This document shows positions 53,720-60,688 of a stretch of DNA of 64,000 bases, in pieces; positions within the stretch are counted from its first letter, which is position 1; each line of letters begins with the position of its first letter. The translations under genes and the position numbers were made by a program. This DNA is from Symbiobacterium terraclitae (GTDB taxonomy: Bacteria; Bacillota; Sulfobacillia; Symbiobacteriales; Symbiobacteriaceae): the NCBI RefSeq assembly GCF_017874315.1, contig NZ_JAGGLG010000001.1:62001-126000 (forward strand), given 5' to 3'. The notes under the pieces were generated by a model. The model was not told where the DNA came from and searched no databases. It was given only the letters and a program-made list of their open reading frames with translations.

Positions 53720-54418
53720 ATGGGCTGGCTGATCGGTGCGGGGGCGGTGCTGCTCGCTCTGGCCGCGCTGGCCCTCCTGCCCGTCCGGGTTCACCTCACG
53801 CTCGCCCAGGCCAACCTGCAGGCGTCGCTGCGGGTGGACGTGCGCGCGGCCTTTCTGCGGCTGGTCCGGGAGATCGGCCTCTCCGAGAAGGCCGCAGACG
53901 CCCTGGAGCAGGTCTGGCACCGGTGGCGGGAGAGGGGGGAGCCGCTGCCCGGGGGAGTCCGGGAGAGCATCGCCCCCATGGACGGCGCCAGACTGGCGGC
54001 GATGTTGGGTCCGGGCCTCCGCTACCTGGCCCGCGCGACCCGCTGCCCCCGGTTCCGGCTGCGCCTGGAGGTGGGCGGAGCCGACGCCTGCGACTCCGCC
54101 CTGCTGGCCGGCCTGGGCTGGAGCGGCGCCTACATCCTCCTGGCGCAGCTGGGCCGGTGGCTGCGGCTGGAGCCCGGGGGCGTTGCCGTGGCCGTGGTGC
54201 CCAACTTCCAGCGGCAGCTCCTGCGCACCGACCTCGACTGCATACTGTCCGTTCGGCTCGGGCAGGCTACGCTAGCAGTTGCCATGATGCTGCGCGGCGT
54301 GATGCGCAGCCGGGAGGCGCGGGCCTGGCTGCGGGATACCCGCCGGCGGAAAGGGGACAGGAGCGGTGAGCGAACACCCGATTCAGGGCCTGATGAAGAC
54401 GGCGATGGAAAGCCTTAG
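53720..54418 (+). CDS. DUF2953 membrane-anchored protein (YtfI-like)
   Basis: A 232-residue protein with an N-terminal helix (LIGAGAVLLALAALALLPV) and a body matching the DUF2953/YtfI family (FRLRLEVGGADACDSALLAG, LGWSGAYILL, VAVVPNFQRQLLRTDLDCIL). The tail is Arg/Gly/Asp-rich. ATG 53720 is favoured over GTG 53714, which lies within the G-rich ribosome site. Its end overlaps the GerW gene; in Bacillus ytfI and ytfJ are also neighbours, so a sporulation or germination link is likely. Confidence 0.8.
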   Translation: MGWLIGAGAVLLALAALALLPVRVHLTLAQANLQASLRVDVRAAFLRLVREIGLSEKAADALEQVWHRWRERGEPLPGGVRESIAPMDGARLAAMLGPGLRYLARATRCPRFRLRLEVGGADACDSALLAGLGWSGAYILLAQLGRWLRLEPGGVAVAVVPNFQRQLLRTDLDCILSVRLGQATLAVAMMLRGVMRSREARAWLRDTRRRKGDRSGERTPDSGPDEDGDGKP

Positions 54419-54830
54419 AGATATGGTCGACGTGAATACGGTAATCGGCGACCCGGTGGAGACGCCGGACGGCACGGTGATCGTCCCCGTCTCCCGGGTG
54501 GCCTTCGGCTTTGCGGCCGGCGGTTCGGAGTTCGCGCCGGCGGGTGCCCGTGAGCCCGGGCAGGATCATCCCTTCGGTGGCGGCAGCGGTGCCGGGGTCT
54601 CGGTCCACCCGGTGGGCTTCCTGGTGGTGGCGCGGGACCAGATCCGGATGCTCCCGGTGGACGGCGGCCAGCCGGTCAACCGCCTCATCGACATGGCGCC
54701 CCAGCTGCTCGACAAGCTGAAGTCCGCCCTGAGCGGGAGAGCGGCGGAGCCGTGCGGCCGCGACGACGGCAGGGACGACCGCCCGGCCGCGACAGACCCC
54801 ACCGGGACCCCCGACACACCCGTCAACTGA
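54366..54830 (+). CDS. gerW: GerW-family sporulation protein (YtfJ)
   Basis: A 154-residue protein of the YtfJ/GerW family, needed in Bacillus for proper spore germination. IQGLMKTAMESLRDMVDVNT, the segment GDPVETPDGTVIVPVSRVAF, the Gly-rich GGGSGAGVSVHPVGFLVV and VNRLIDMAPQLLDKL match. GTG 54366 follows ACAGGAGC and overlaps the upstream gene by 53 bp. A terminator follows. Confidence 0.9.
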   Translation: MSEHPIQGLMKTAMESLRDMVDVNTVIGDPVETPDGTVIVPVSRVAFGFAAGGSEFAPAGAREPGQDHPFGGGSGAGVSVHPVGFLVVARDQIRMLPVDGGQPVNRLIDMAPQLLDKLKSALSGRAAEPCGRDDGRDDRPAATDPTGTPDTPVN

Positions 54831-54841
54831 ATCGGGCACCA

Positions 54842-54873
54842 CCCGGGCCGGGCGTATGTTCGCCCGGCCCGGG
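54842..54873 (+). terminator. Terminator after gerW
   Basis: CCCGGGCCGGGCG pairs perfectly with CGCCCGGCCCGGG (13 bp, TATGTT loop), separating gerW from the NHEJ cluster. Confidence 0.75.
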
Positions 54874-54927
54874 GCATATCACCCGGGGGAATAGCCTGCC
54901 AGCAGGCGGCTTACGCTAGGCAAGGGG

Positions 54928-56028
54928 GTGGATGCGCTGCGCAGCATGTGGAAGGGCGCCATCAGCTTCGGGCTGGTGACGATCCCCGTGAAGCTATACG
55001 CCGCGACGGAGTCCCGGGACATCCGCTTCAACCTGCTCCACGAGCCGTGCCGGACGCCCATTCAGTACCGCAAGTTCTGCCCGAACTGCGAGCGCGAGGT
55101 GGAGAGTGCCGAGATCGTCAAGGGGTACGAGTTCGAGCGCGGCCGGTACGTGACCCTGACCGAAGAGGACTTCGAGTCGATCCCGCTGGCCGCCAAAAAG
55201 AGCATCGAGATCGTGGGGTTCGTCCGCCTGGCTGAGATCGACCCGGTCTACTACGACAGGACCTATTACCTGGAGCCCGCGGAGGGGGGCGCCAAGGCCT
55301 ACGCGCTGCTCCGGCACGCGATGGAGCTGACCGGCCGGGTCGCCATCGCCCGGGTGGTGATCCGCTCCCGGGAGTCGCTGGCCGCGCTCCGGGTCTTCCA
55401 GGGCGGCGTGATCGCGCTGGAGACCATGCACTTCCCGGACGAGGTGCGCAGCGTGGCCGGGCTCACAGGCATCGTGACGCCCGAACTGCGGCCGCAGGAG
55501 ATCGAGATGGCCACCGGGCTCATCGAGTCGCTGGCCACCGCGTTCCAACCGGAGCAGTTTGCGAACCAGTACCGCGACGCGCTGATGGAGCTCATCCAGG
55601 CCAAGGTGGCGGGAACGCCGCCCGAGGTGGCGGCTCCGGCGCCCGATCAGGGCCGGGTCGTCGATCTGATGGAGGCGCTGAGGGCCTCGATCCAGGCTGC
55701 GGAAGGGCGGCGCGGCGCCGTGCCGGGGGCGCCGTCCCCCGCGGGCGCACCCGCCCGGTCCGAGCCCGGGGCAGCGCCGCCGCCCGGCGGCCCCGCAGGG
55801 GAGACCATCCCGGGGGTCCCCGGCCGCGTGGCTCCGGCCTCCACGGTCCCTGTGCCCGGGGCCTCCGGTCCCGCACGCCAGGGCCCTGCGGAGCCCGCTC
55901 CCGGCTCGGCCCGCTGGCACGCCAGCATCGCACCGCCACCGGGCGTGCCCTCCGCGCCCGCCGGCCCGTCCGGACAGCCCGTGCCGGCAGCGCCGCAGGC
56001 GGACGAGGCGATCCCCGGGGGACCGTAG
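54928..56028 (+). CDS. ku: Ku protein, bacterial NHEJ
   Basis: A DNA-end-binding homodimer that recruits LigD-type enzymes. Residues up to ~265 match bacterial Ku (WKGAISFGLVTIPVKLYAA, RKFCPNCEREVESAEIVKGY, DRTYYLEPAEGGAKAYALL). The remaining ~100 residues are a Pro/Ala/Gly-rich tail, longer than usual. GTG 54928 is the first ordinary start but overlaps the AAGGGGG site. CTG 54937, 8 nt after that site, would give the family-like MRSMWKGAISFG, so the start is ambiguous by three codons. First gene of a four-gene repair cluster. Confidence 0.94.
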   Translation: MDALRSMWKGAISFGLVTIPVKLYAATESRDIRFNLLHEPCRTPIQYRKFCPNCEREVESAEIVKGYEFERGRYVTLTEEDFESIPLAAKKSIEIVGFVRLAEIDPVYYDRTYYLEPAEGGAKAYALLRHAMELTGRVAIARVVIRSRESLAALRVFQGGVIALETMHFPDEVRSVAGLTGIVTPELRPQEIEMATGLIESLATAFQPEQFANQYRDALMELIQAKVAGTPPEVAAPAPDQGRVVDLMEALRASIQAAEGRRGAVPGAPSPAGAPARSEPGAAPPPGGPAGETIPGVPGRVAPASTVPVPGASGPARQGPAEPAPGSARWHASIAPPPGVPSAPAGPSGQPVPAAPQADEAIPGGP

Positions 56029-56031
56029 CGG

Positions 56032-56970
56032 TTGCGGCTTCCCTTTCCCCCGATGCTCCTGGAGCGCGCCGAGGCCCCCTTCGCCGACCTGGGGTGGATC
56101 TACCAGGTGAAATGGGACGGGGTGCGCAACCTGACGCTGGTGGAGGGAGGCCGGGTCCGTCACTGGAGCCGCCGCCTGCGGGAGCGGACGGCCCTCTTCC
56201 CCGAGTTCGACGGCCTGGCCCGGGCGCTGGCCGGCCGCAGGGCGGTGCTGGACGGCGAGATCATCGTGCTCAGGGACGGCAGGCCCAGCTTCCCGGCCGT
56301 CCTGGAGCGGGACCTCGCCGCACGGTCCACGGCCCCGGCCCGGGGACTGCCCGCCACGCTCATGCTCTTCGACCTGCTGGAACTGGACGGCCGGGAGCTG
56401 TACGGGCTGCCCCTGACCGAGCGGCTGCAACTGCTGGAGCGGGTCGTGGCGCCGTCGGAGGCGTGGCAGGTGGTCGCCTCCTTCCCGGGCGACCAGGGTC
56501 CCGCACTGTTCGAGGCCGCGGTCGCCCGGGGCCTCGAGGGGGTGGTGGCCAAGCGGAGGGGCAGCCTCTACGTCCCGGGCACCCGGAGCCGGGACTGGCT
56601 GAAGGTCAAGCGCCGGTCCGAGATGCTCGCCGTGGTGGTCGGCTACACGAACCCCGTCGGACGCCCCGGCGGCCTCCTGCTGGGGGCGTACCGGGAGGGC
56701 AGGCTCCGGTACATCGGCCGGGTCGGCTCCGGCCTCACCGCCGGCGACCTGGCGGCGATCAGGGCGCACCTGCCGCCCGGCCCGTGCCCCTTCGACCGGC
56801 TGCCCGCCCTGCGGGACCGCTTCAGCGGCGACGTCGGACCGGTCACCTGGGTGGAGCCCCGCCTGACGGTGAGGGTGGCGTTCACCGAGTGGACGGAGGA
56901 GCAGCGGCTGCGGGACCCCGTAGTGGTGGGCTTCAGCACGGAGCCGCCGGAGGCCGCCGTGATGCCGTAA
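56032..56970 (+). CDS. ATP-dependent DNA ligase (LigD ligase domain)
   Basis: A 312-residue stand-alone ligase. Nucleotidyl-transfer motif I is YQVKWDGVRN (Lys forms the AMP adduct), with LDGEIIVL, LEGVVAKRRGSLYVPGTRSR and DWLKVKRR as later motifs; an OB-fold follows (VVVGYTNPVGRPGGLLLGAY, VTWVEPRLTVRV). It equals the ligase module of LigD, without polymerase or phosphoesterase modules. TTG 56032 starts 3 bp after ku. It seals breaks held by Ku. Confidence 0.92.
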   Translation: MRLPFPPMLLERAEAPFADLGWIYQVKWDGVRNLTLVEGGRVRHWSRRLRERTALFPEFDGLARALAGRRAVLDGEIIVLRDGRPSFPAVLERDLAARSTAPARGLPATLMLFDLLELDGRELYGLPLTERLQLLERVVAPSEAWQVVASFPGDQGPALFEAAVARGLEGVVAKRRGSLYVPGTRSRDWLKVKRRSEMLAVVVGYTNPVGRPGGLLLGAYREGRLRYIGRVGSGLTAGDLAAIRAHLPPGPCPFDRLPALRDRFSGDVGPVTWVEPRLTVRVAFTEWTEEQRLRDPVVVGFSTEPPEAAVMP

Positions 56971-56995
56971 GAGACGCAGCGAGGAGGAACGCAGC

Positions 56996-57589
56996 ATGAG
57001 CGAACAGGAGTGGCTGCACCAGCCGGGCGAGGGCCTCGACCCGACCGCCCAGGCGCCGGCGTTCGGGCTGGGGCCGGTCCTGGATGCCGACCGGGCCACC
57101 ATCGTGGCCGTGTTCGCGGACGCTGAGGCCGCCCGGGCCTGCTTCCGGAACCTCCAGGCCCGGGAGGTGCAGGTCGCCCTCGAGGCGGCGGACGCCGCCT
57201 GGGAGGAAACGCCGGTCGAGGCGCACCTCCGCGAGCGGGCCATGGGGCGGGGGGTGGTCCTGGGGGCGACGGTGGGCGCGACCGTCGGCTTCCTGGCCGG
57301 AACCTACCTGGTCCCGCCAGGGGCCGCCACCGCGACCGGTACGATGGTCACCACGCTCGCGGGGGCGGGGCTGGGCAGCTTCGTCGGCAGCATGGTGGAC
57401 AGGGATGTGAGGCCTGCGGGCAGGATGGGGGCCACCGGCGCAGAGGGATCCGCCTCCGGGGCTGCCCGGAGCGGCACGGGGCCGGGAGCGGGTGCCTGGC
57501 GGCTCTCCGCCACGGTCGACCGCGCCGAGGTGGACGAGGTGATGGACCTGATCGCGCCGTGGAAGCCCGGGGAGCTGCGGGTCGAGTAG
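56996..57589 (+). CDS. Glycine-zipper protein within the NHEJ cluster
   Basis: A 197-residue protein. The first part (IVAVFADAEAARACFRNLQA) resembles the ferredoxin-like domain of general-stress proteins of the GSP17M type. A glycine-rich hydrophobic stretch follows (GVVLGATVGATVGFLAGTYL, then TLAGAGLGSFVGSMVD), then a Gly/Ala linker and a second short alpha/beta segment (RLSATVDRAEVDEVMDLI). The ATG follows GAGGAGGAAC. It lies between ligase and polymerase genes and its stop overlaps the polymerase start by 1 bp. A role in repair is suggested only by position. Confidence 0.75.
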   Translation: MSEQEWLHQPGEGLDPTAQAPAFGLGPVLDADRATIVAVFADAEAARACFRNLQAREVQVALEAADAAWEETPVEAHLRERAMGRGVVLGATVGATVGFLAGTYLVPPGAATATGTMVTTLAGAGLGSFVGSMVDRDVRPAGRMGATGAEGSASGAARSGTGPGAGAWRLSATVDRAEVDEVMDLIAPWKPGELRVE

Positions 57590-58503
57590 TGGCCGGCGGC
57601 AGCAGGCAGCGGGTGTCGGTGGCCGGCCGGGAGCTGGTGGTCACCAACCTGGACAAGCCGTTCTGGCCCGAGGACGGGCTGACCAAGGGCGACCTGATCG
57701 CCTACTACGTGTCGGTGGCGCAGTACCTCCTGCCGTACCTGCGGGGGCGTCCCGTGGTGCTGACCCGCTACCCGCACGGCTACGGGGACAAGTGGTTCTA
57801 CCAGAAGGACGCGCCGGAGGGACTGCCGGACTGGATCCCCACCTGGCCCGACCAGGCCGAGGACGGTCGGGTCATCCGGTACATGCGCATCGAGGAGCCC
57901 GCGGCGCTGGCGTACGTGGCCAACCTGGGGGCCATCGAGCTGCACCCGTGGCTCTCCTCCTGCAACGCGCCCGACCAGCCCGACTGGGCGGTCATCGACC
58001 TGGATCCGGCGGAGGGCGCCACCTTCCAGGACGTGCTGGTGGTCGCCCGGCTGGTGGGGCAGATCCTCGGGGAACTGGGCCTCACGGGCTACCCCAAGCT
58101 CTCCGGGGCGACGGGGATCCATATCTTCTGCCGGGCGGAGCCCGGGACCACCTACGCCGAGACGGCGACCTTCTGCGAACTGATCGGCCGCCTTCTGCTG
58201 CGGGCCTACCCGGAGAAGGTGACGCTGGAGCGCGCGGTGGCGAAAAGGGCCGGCAAGGTGTACGTCGACTACCTGCAGAACCGGCGGGGGCAGACGATCA
58301 CCAGCGTCTACGGCGTGCGGCCCCTGCCCGGGGCGCCGGTGTCGGCGCCCGTCACCTGGGCGGAGGTGGCGGGCGAGCCGCCCCGGTTCACCATCCGGAC
58401 CCTCCCGGACCGGCTGGCGGCGGTGGGCGACCTGTTCGCACCCATGGTGAACGCCCCGCAGGACCTGCGGGGCGCGATCGAACGGCTGAAGCGGATTGTG
58501 TGA
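57589..58503 (+). CDS. LigD-type DNA polymerase/primase domain protein
   Basis: A 304-residue stand-alone archaeo-eukaryotic-primase-like polymerase, as in the polymerase module of LigD, used for end-filling in NHEJ. Landmarks: ELVVTNLDKPFWPEDGLTKG, PVVLTRYPHGYGDKWFYQK, WAVIDLDPAEGATF (metal Asp pair DLD), GATGIHIFCRAEPG and VYVDYLQNRRGQTI. The start is GTG 57589 or GTG 57613. A bidirectional hairpin follows the stop. Confidence 0.92.
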   Translation: MAGGSRQRVSVAGRELVVTNLDKPFWPEDGLTKGDLIAYYVSVAQYLLPYLRGRPVVLTRYPHGYGDKWFYQKDAPEGLPDWIPTWPDQAEDGRVIRYMRIEEPAALAYVANLGAIELHPWLSSCNAPDQPDWAVIDLDPAEGATFQDVLVVARLVGQILGELGLTGYPKLSGATGIHIFCRAEPGTTYAETATFCELIGRLLLRAYPEKVTLERAVAKRAGKVYVDYLQNRRGQTITSVYGVRPLPGAPVSAPVTWAEVAGEPPRFTIRTLPDRLAAVGDLFAPMVNAPQDLRGAIERLKRIV

Positions 58504-58516
58504 GCGTGGCTTTGGG

Positions 58517-58549
58517 GCACACCCCGGGGTTCGTCACTCCGGGGTGTGC
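58517..58549. terminator. Bidirectional hairpin between polymerase and SRPBCC genes
   Basis: GCACACCCCGG pairs with CCGGGGTGTGC (11 bp, 11-nt loop). The convergent SRPBCC stop codon lies in its loop, so it can terminate both genes. Confidence 0.7.
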
Positions 58550-59022
58550 TCGTGCGCGTCGGGCCGGACCTGTTGCGCCGCGCACTGTCCGGACGCCTTC
58601 CGGCACCGCGCGGCGTACTCCTTCATCCCGTGCATGAAGAAATCCACCAGGGCGCGGGCGAGGGCGGGCTGGAGCCGCTGCGCGCCGCGGATGGCGAACT
58701 CGGCGGCGTACTCCACCCGGGTGCCACTCCCGAAGGGGCGGAACCAGAGCGCGACGTCGGCGTCGATGGCCCCGCCGTCGGTCTCGGCCGCAATCCGCAG
58801 GCGGTATCCGTCCGGCGTGCGGTCGGTGACCGCGATCGTGCCGCGGTAGGCGAGCGCGAACCCGCCGAGGCGGACCTGCATCTCCGCCTCCCACTTGTCC
58901 GGCCCGAGGGGGCGCAGGGCGCGGAGGCCGACGGTCGCGTTCATGAGGGCGTCGGGATCGGTGAACAGCCGGTACACCATGTCGGGCGGCGCGTCGAAGC
59001 CGAACGATCCGCTGATGCGCAA
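58534..59022 (-). CDS. SRPBCC (CoxG-like) protein
   Basis: A 162-residue START/SRPBCC-fold protein of the CoxG-like group: RISGSFGFDAPPDMVYRLFT, then FALAYRGTIAVTD and ALWFRPFGSGTRVEYAAEF, and a C-terminal helix RALVDFFMHGMKEYAARC. CoxG-type proteins act with CO-dehydrogenase-like molybdoenzymes, but none is encoded here, so it is a hydrophobic-ligand-binding protein of unknown use. TTG 59022 follows AAGGAGGGA at 7 nt. Confidence 0.85.
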   Translation of the reverse strand: MRISGSFGFDAPPDMVYRLFTDPDALMNATVGLRALRPLGPDKWEAEMQVRLGGFALAYRGTIAVTDRTPDGYRLRIAAETDGGAIDADVALWFRPFGSGTRVEYAAEFAIRGAQRLQPALARALVDFFMHGMKEYAARCRKASGQCAAQQVRPDAHEHTPE

Positions 59023-59316
59023 CGGCGAGTCCCTCCTTCACAGAGCCCTGGTGTCGACAGGCGTGCACGTGGCCGCCGAAAGCCGCCCCGCGGAACCCCG
59101 GTATGCGGCAAGACCCGCATCCTGGAGTCCACCGGTTGCGGTCGCCCACGCTGCAGGCAGCATCGATGTGCGGCGTCCGAAAATCCCGGGAGCACAGGCA
59201 TGTGGTCGACAGCCGCGCCCGGGAGTCCGGCTGAGCGGCAGAGCAGCGTGCCCAGCAGTCCGCGGATCGCCAGTCTCCCAGCAATCCACGGATGCCGCCG
59301 AAAAGTTTCCTCCCGT
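59023..59316. other. Intergenic stretch without recognised gene
   Basis: Lies between the divergent SRPBCC and GH18 genes. No ORF with a convincing ribosome site and no RNA gene is recognised. Short self-similar words (CGGCAAGACC, CAGGCAGCATCG) occur, but no structure I can name. The last 60 bp become A+T-richer towards the GH18 operator. Confidence 0.4.
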
Positions 59317-59351
59317 ATAATCGAACACAAGTATAAATGGTGTTCGATTAT
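59317..59351. promoter_or_regulatory. 12-bp inverted repeat overlapping the GH18 promoter
   Basis: ATAATCGAACAC (59317-59328) and GTGTTCGATTAT (59340-59351) are perfect inverted copies, 11 nt apart. TATAAT at 59316-59321 overlaps the left arm and the ribosome site CTGGAGG follows the right arm, so a bound repressor would block initiation. Half-sites contain CGAAC/GTTCG as in SOS boxes, but the spacing is too wide for LexA. Confidence 0.65.
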
Positions 59352-59365
59352 CTGGAGGTGTACGC

Positions 59366-60511
59366 GTGCGCGCTTGGCCGAAGGCGGCGGTTGCGCTGTT
59401 CCTGTCCGTGGCGCTCATGCTGGCCGGCGCCGCGGTGGGTGCCGCGCCGGGGATCCCGGCCGGCGCCCTGCCTGCGCCTGCGCCGCTGCAGGCCCGGGAC
59501 GCGTGGGTCCTCCCCGACCTGGCCGGGGACGGCTGGGTGGCGGTGAAGGAGGCGGGACCCCTCGTCGTCGGCTACTACGCCGAGGACTGGGAAGGCGACG
59601 GGCGCGCCCTGGAGGCGCTGCGCACGGCGGCCGGGCACGTCGACCGGGTCGTCAACTTCGCGCTGCAGCTGAACGCAGACGGCTCCATCACCACGCGGGC
59701 CTACCCCGCGCTGCAGGCAGAGGCCCGCGGGCTGGGACTGCCCGTCTACGGGCTGGTCCACAACATGAAGGACGGCAACTTCAGCGCGGAGGTCGCCCGC
59801 AGCGTGCTGGCCGATCCGGCGAAGCGCAGCAGGGCGGTCTCGGACATGGTGGCGGTCGCACAGGCCCACGGCCTGGACGGTATCGACATCGACATCGAAA
59901 ACGTTCCGGGCGACCTGCGGCCGTACTACACCGCGCTGGTGACCGAGGCGGCGGCCGCCCTGAGGCCCCGCGGGATCGGCATCACGGTCTCCGTCCCGGC
60001 CAAGGTGTGGGACGACAGGATGTCCAACTGGGGCGGCGCGTTCGACTACGCGGCGCTGGGGGCTGTGGCTGACCAGGTCGCGGTCATGGCCTACGACGAG
60101 CACACCTACGGGCTGCCGGAGGGTCCCGTCGCGTCCCTGCCCTGGGTGGAGCGCGTGGTCGCCTACGCCACGCAGCAGATCCCGAAGGAGAAGATCCTGC
60201 TGGGCATCCCAGCCTACGGCTACGCCTGGGTCTCCGGCACCAACCGGGTGGTGAGGGGCCTGTCCACCGCGGGCGCGTACCAGCTGGCGGCCCGGCACGG
60301 CGCCGGGGTCCTCTGGGACGACGTGGCGCAGGTGCCCTACTTCACCTACACCGAGGGCGGCGTGGCGCACACCGTCTACTTCGAGAACGGGCAGTCCACG
60401 GCAGCCAAGCTGGGCGTGGTGACGAGGTACGGACTCGGCGGTATCGCCATCTGGCGGCTGGGCCTGAACGAGCAGGCGATCTGGGAGGCCGTCTCGGCCG
60501 CCTTCGAGTAG
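59366..60511 (+). CDS. Secreted glycoside hydrolase family 18 protein
   Basis: A 381-residue exported hydrolase. A signal peptide (VALFLSVALMLAGAAVGA) leads to a GH18 barrel with catalytic motif DGIDIDIENV (DxxDxDxE), VVNFALQLNADGSITTRAY, VAVMAYDEHTYG and ILLGIPAYGYAW. It resembles the catalytic part of spore-cortex N-acetylglucosaminidases of the YaaH/SleL kind, but has no LysM repeats. GTG 59366 follows CTGGAGGTG. It is preceded by a likely repressor-binding inverted repeat. Confidence 0.9.
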   Translation: MRAWPKAAVALFLSVALMLAGAAVGAAPGIPAGALPAPAPLQARDAWVLPDLAGDGWVAVKEAGPLVVGYYAEDWEGDGRALEALRTAAGHVDRVVNFALQLNADGSITTRAYPALQAEARGLGLPVYGLVHNMKDGNFSAEVARSVLADPAKRSRAVSDMVAVAQAHGLDGIDIDIENVPGDLRPYYTALVTEAAAALRPRGIGITVSVPAKVWDDRMSNWGGAFDYAALGAVADQVAVMAYDEHTYGLPEGPVASLPWVERVVAYATQQIPKEKILLGIPAYGYAWVSGTNRVVRGLSTAGAYQLAARHGAGVLWDDVAQVPYFTYTEGGVAHTVYFENGQSTAAKLGVVTRYGLGGIAIWRLGLNEQAIWEAVSAAFE

Positions 60512-60592
60512 CGATGCGACACGGGGGCCTGCGGACAACGATGGGACACGGGCGCCTCCGGACAACTGTGCGACACGGACGCCCTGGAACCG
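60512..60592. repeat. 27-bp tandem repeat, three copies
   Basis: Copies at 60512-60538, 60539-60565 and 60566-60592 share the core GCGACACGGGNGCCT...CGGACAAC with a few changes; the third is the most diverged. They start at the base after the GH18 stop codon. The period is a multiple of three, but no gene is convincing there. Confidence 0.7.
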
Positions 60593-60614
60593 CGGCAGGA
60601 CGCGGGCAGAAAGG

Positions 60615-60647
60615 AAACAGCTGCGGCGACAGGCGCCGCAGCTGTTT
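60615..60647. terminator. Bidirectional terminator
   Basis: AAACAGCTGCGGCG pairs perfectly with CGCCGCAGCTGTTT (14 bp, 5-nt loop); T-runs on both sides suit the convergent GH18 and chemoreceptor genes. Confidence 0.85.
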
Positions 60648-60688
60648 GTCTAACAACCCCGGCGCAGCGGAGGCTGGCGTCAGCCGGG

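Noticed and set aside
53468-53920. N-terminal extension of the giant permease frame
   Set aside because: ATG 53467 has a strong ribosome site and a membrane helix directly after it; the extension is low-complexity and overlaps the DUF2953 gene on the other strand.
59317-59351. LexA/SOS box
   Set aside because: CGAAC and GTTCG half-sites are present but 15 bp apart instead of 4, and the downstream gene is a glycoside hydrolase.
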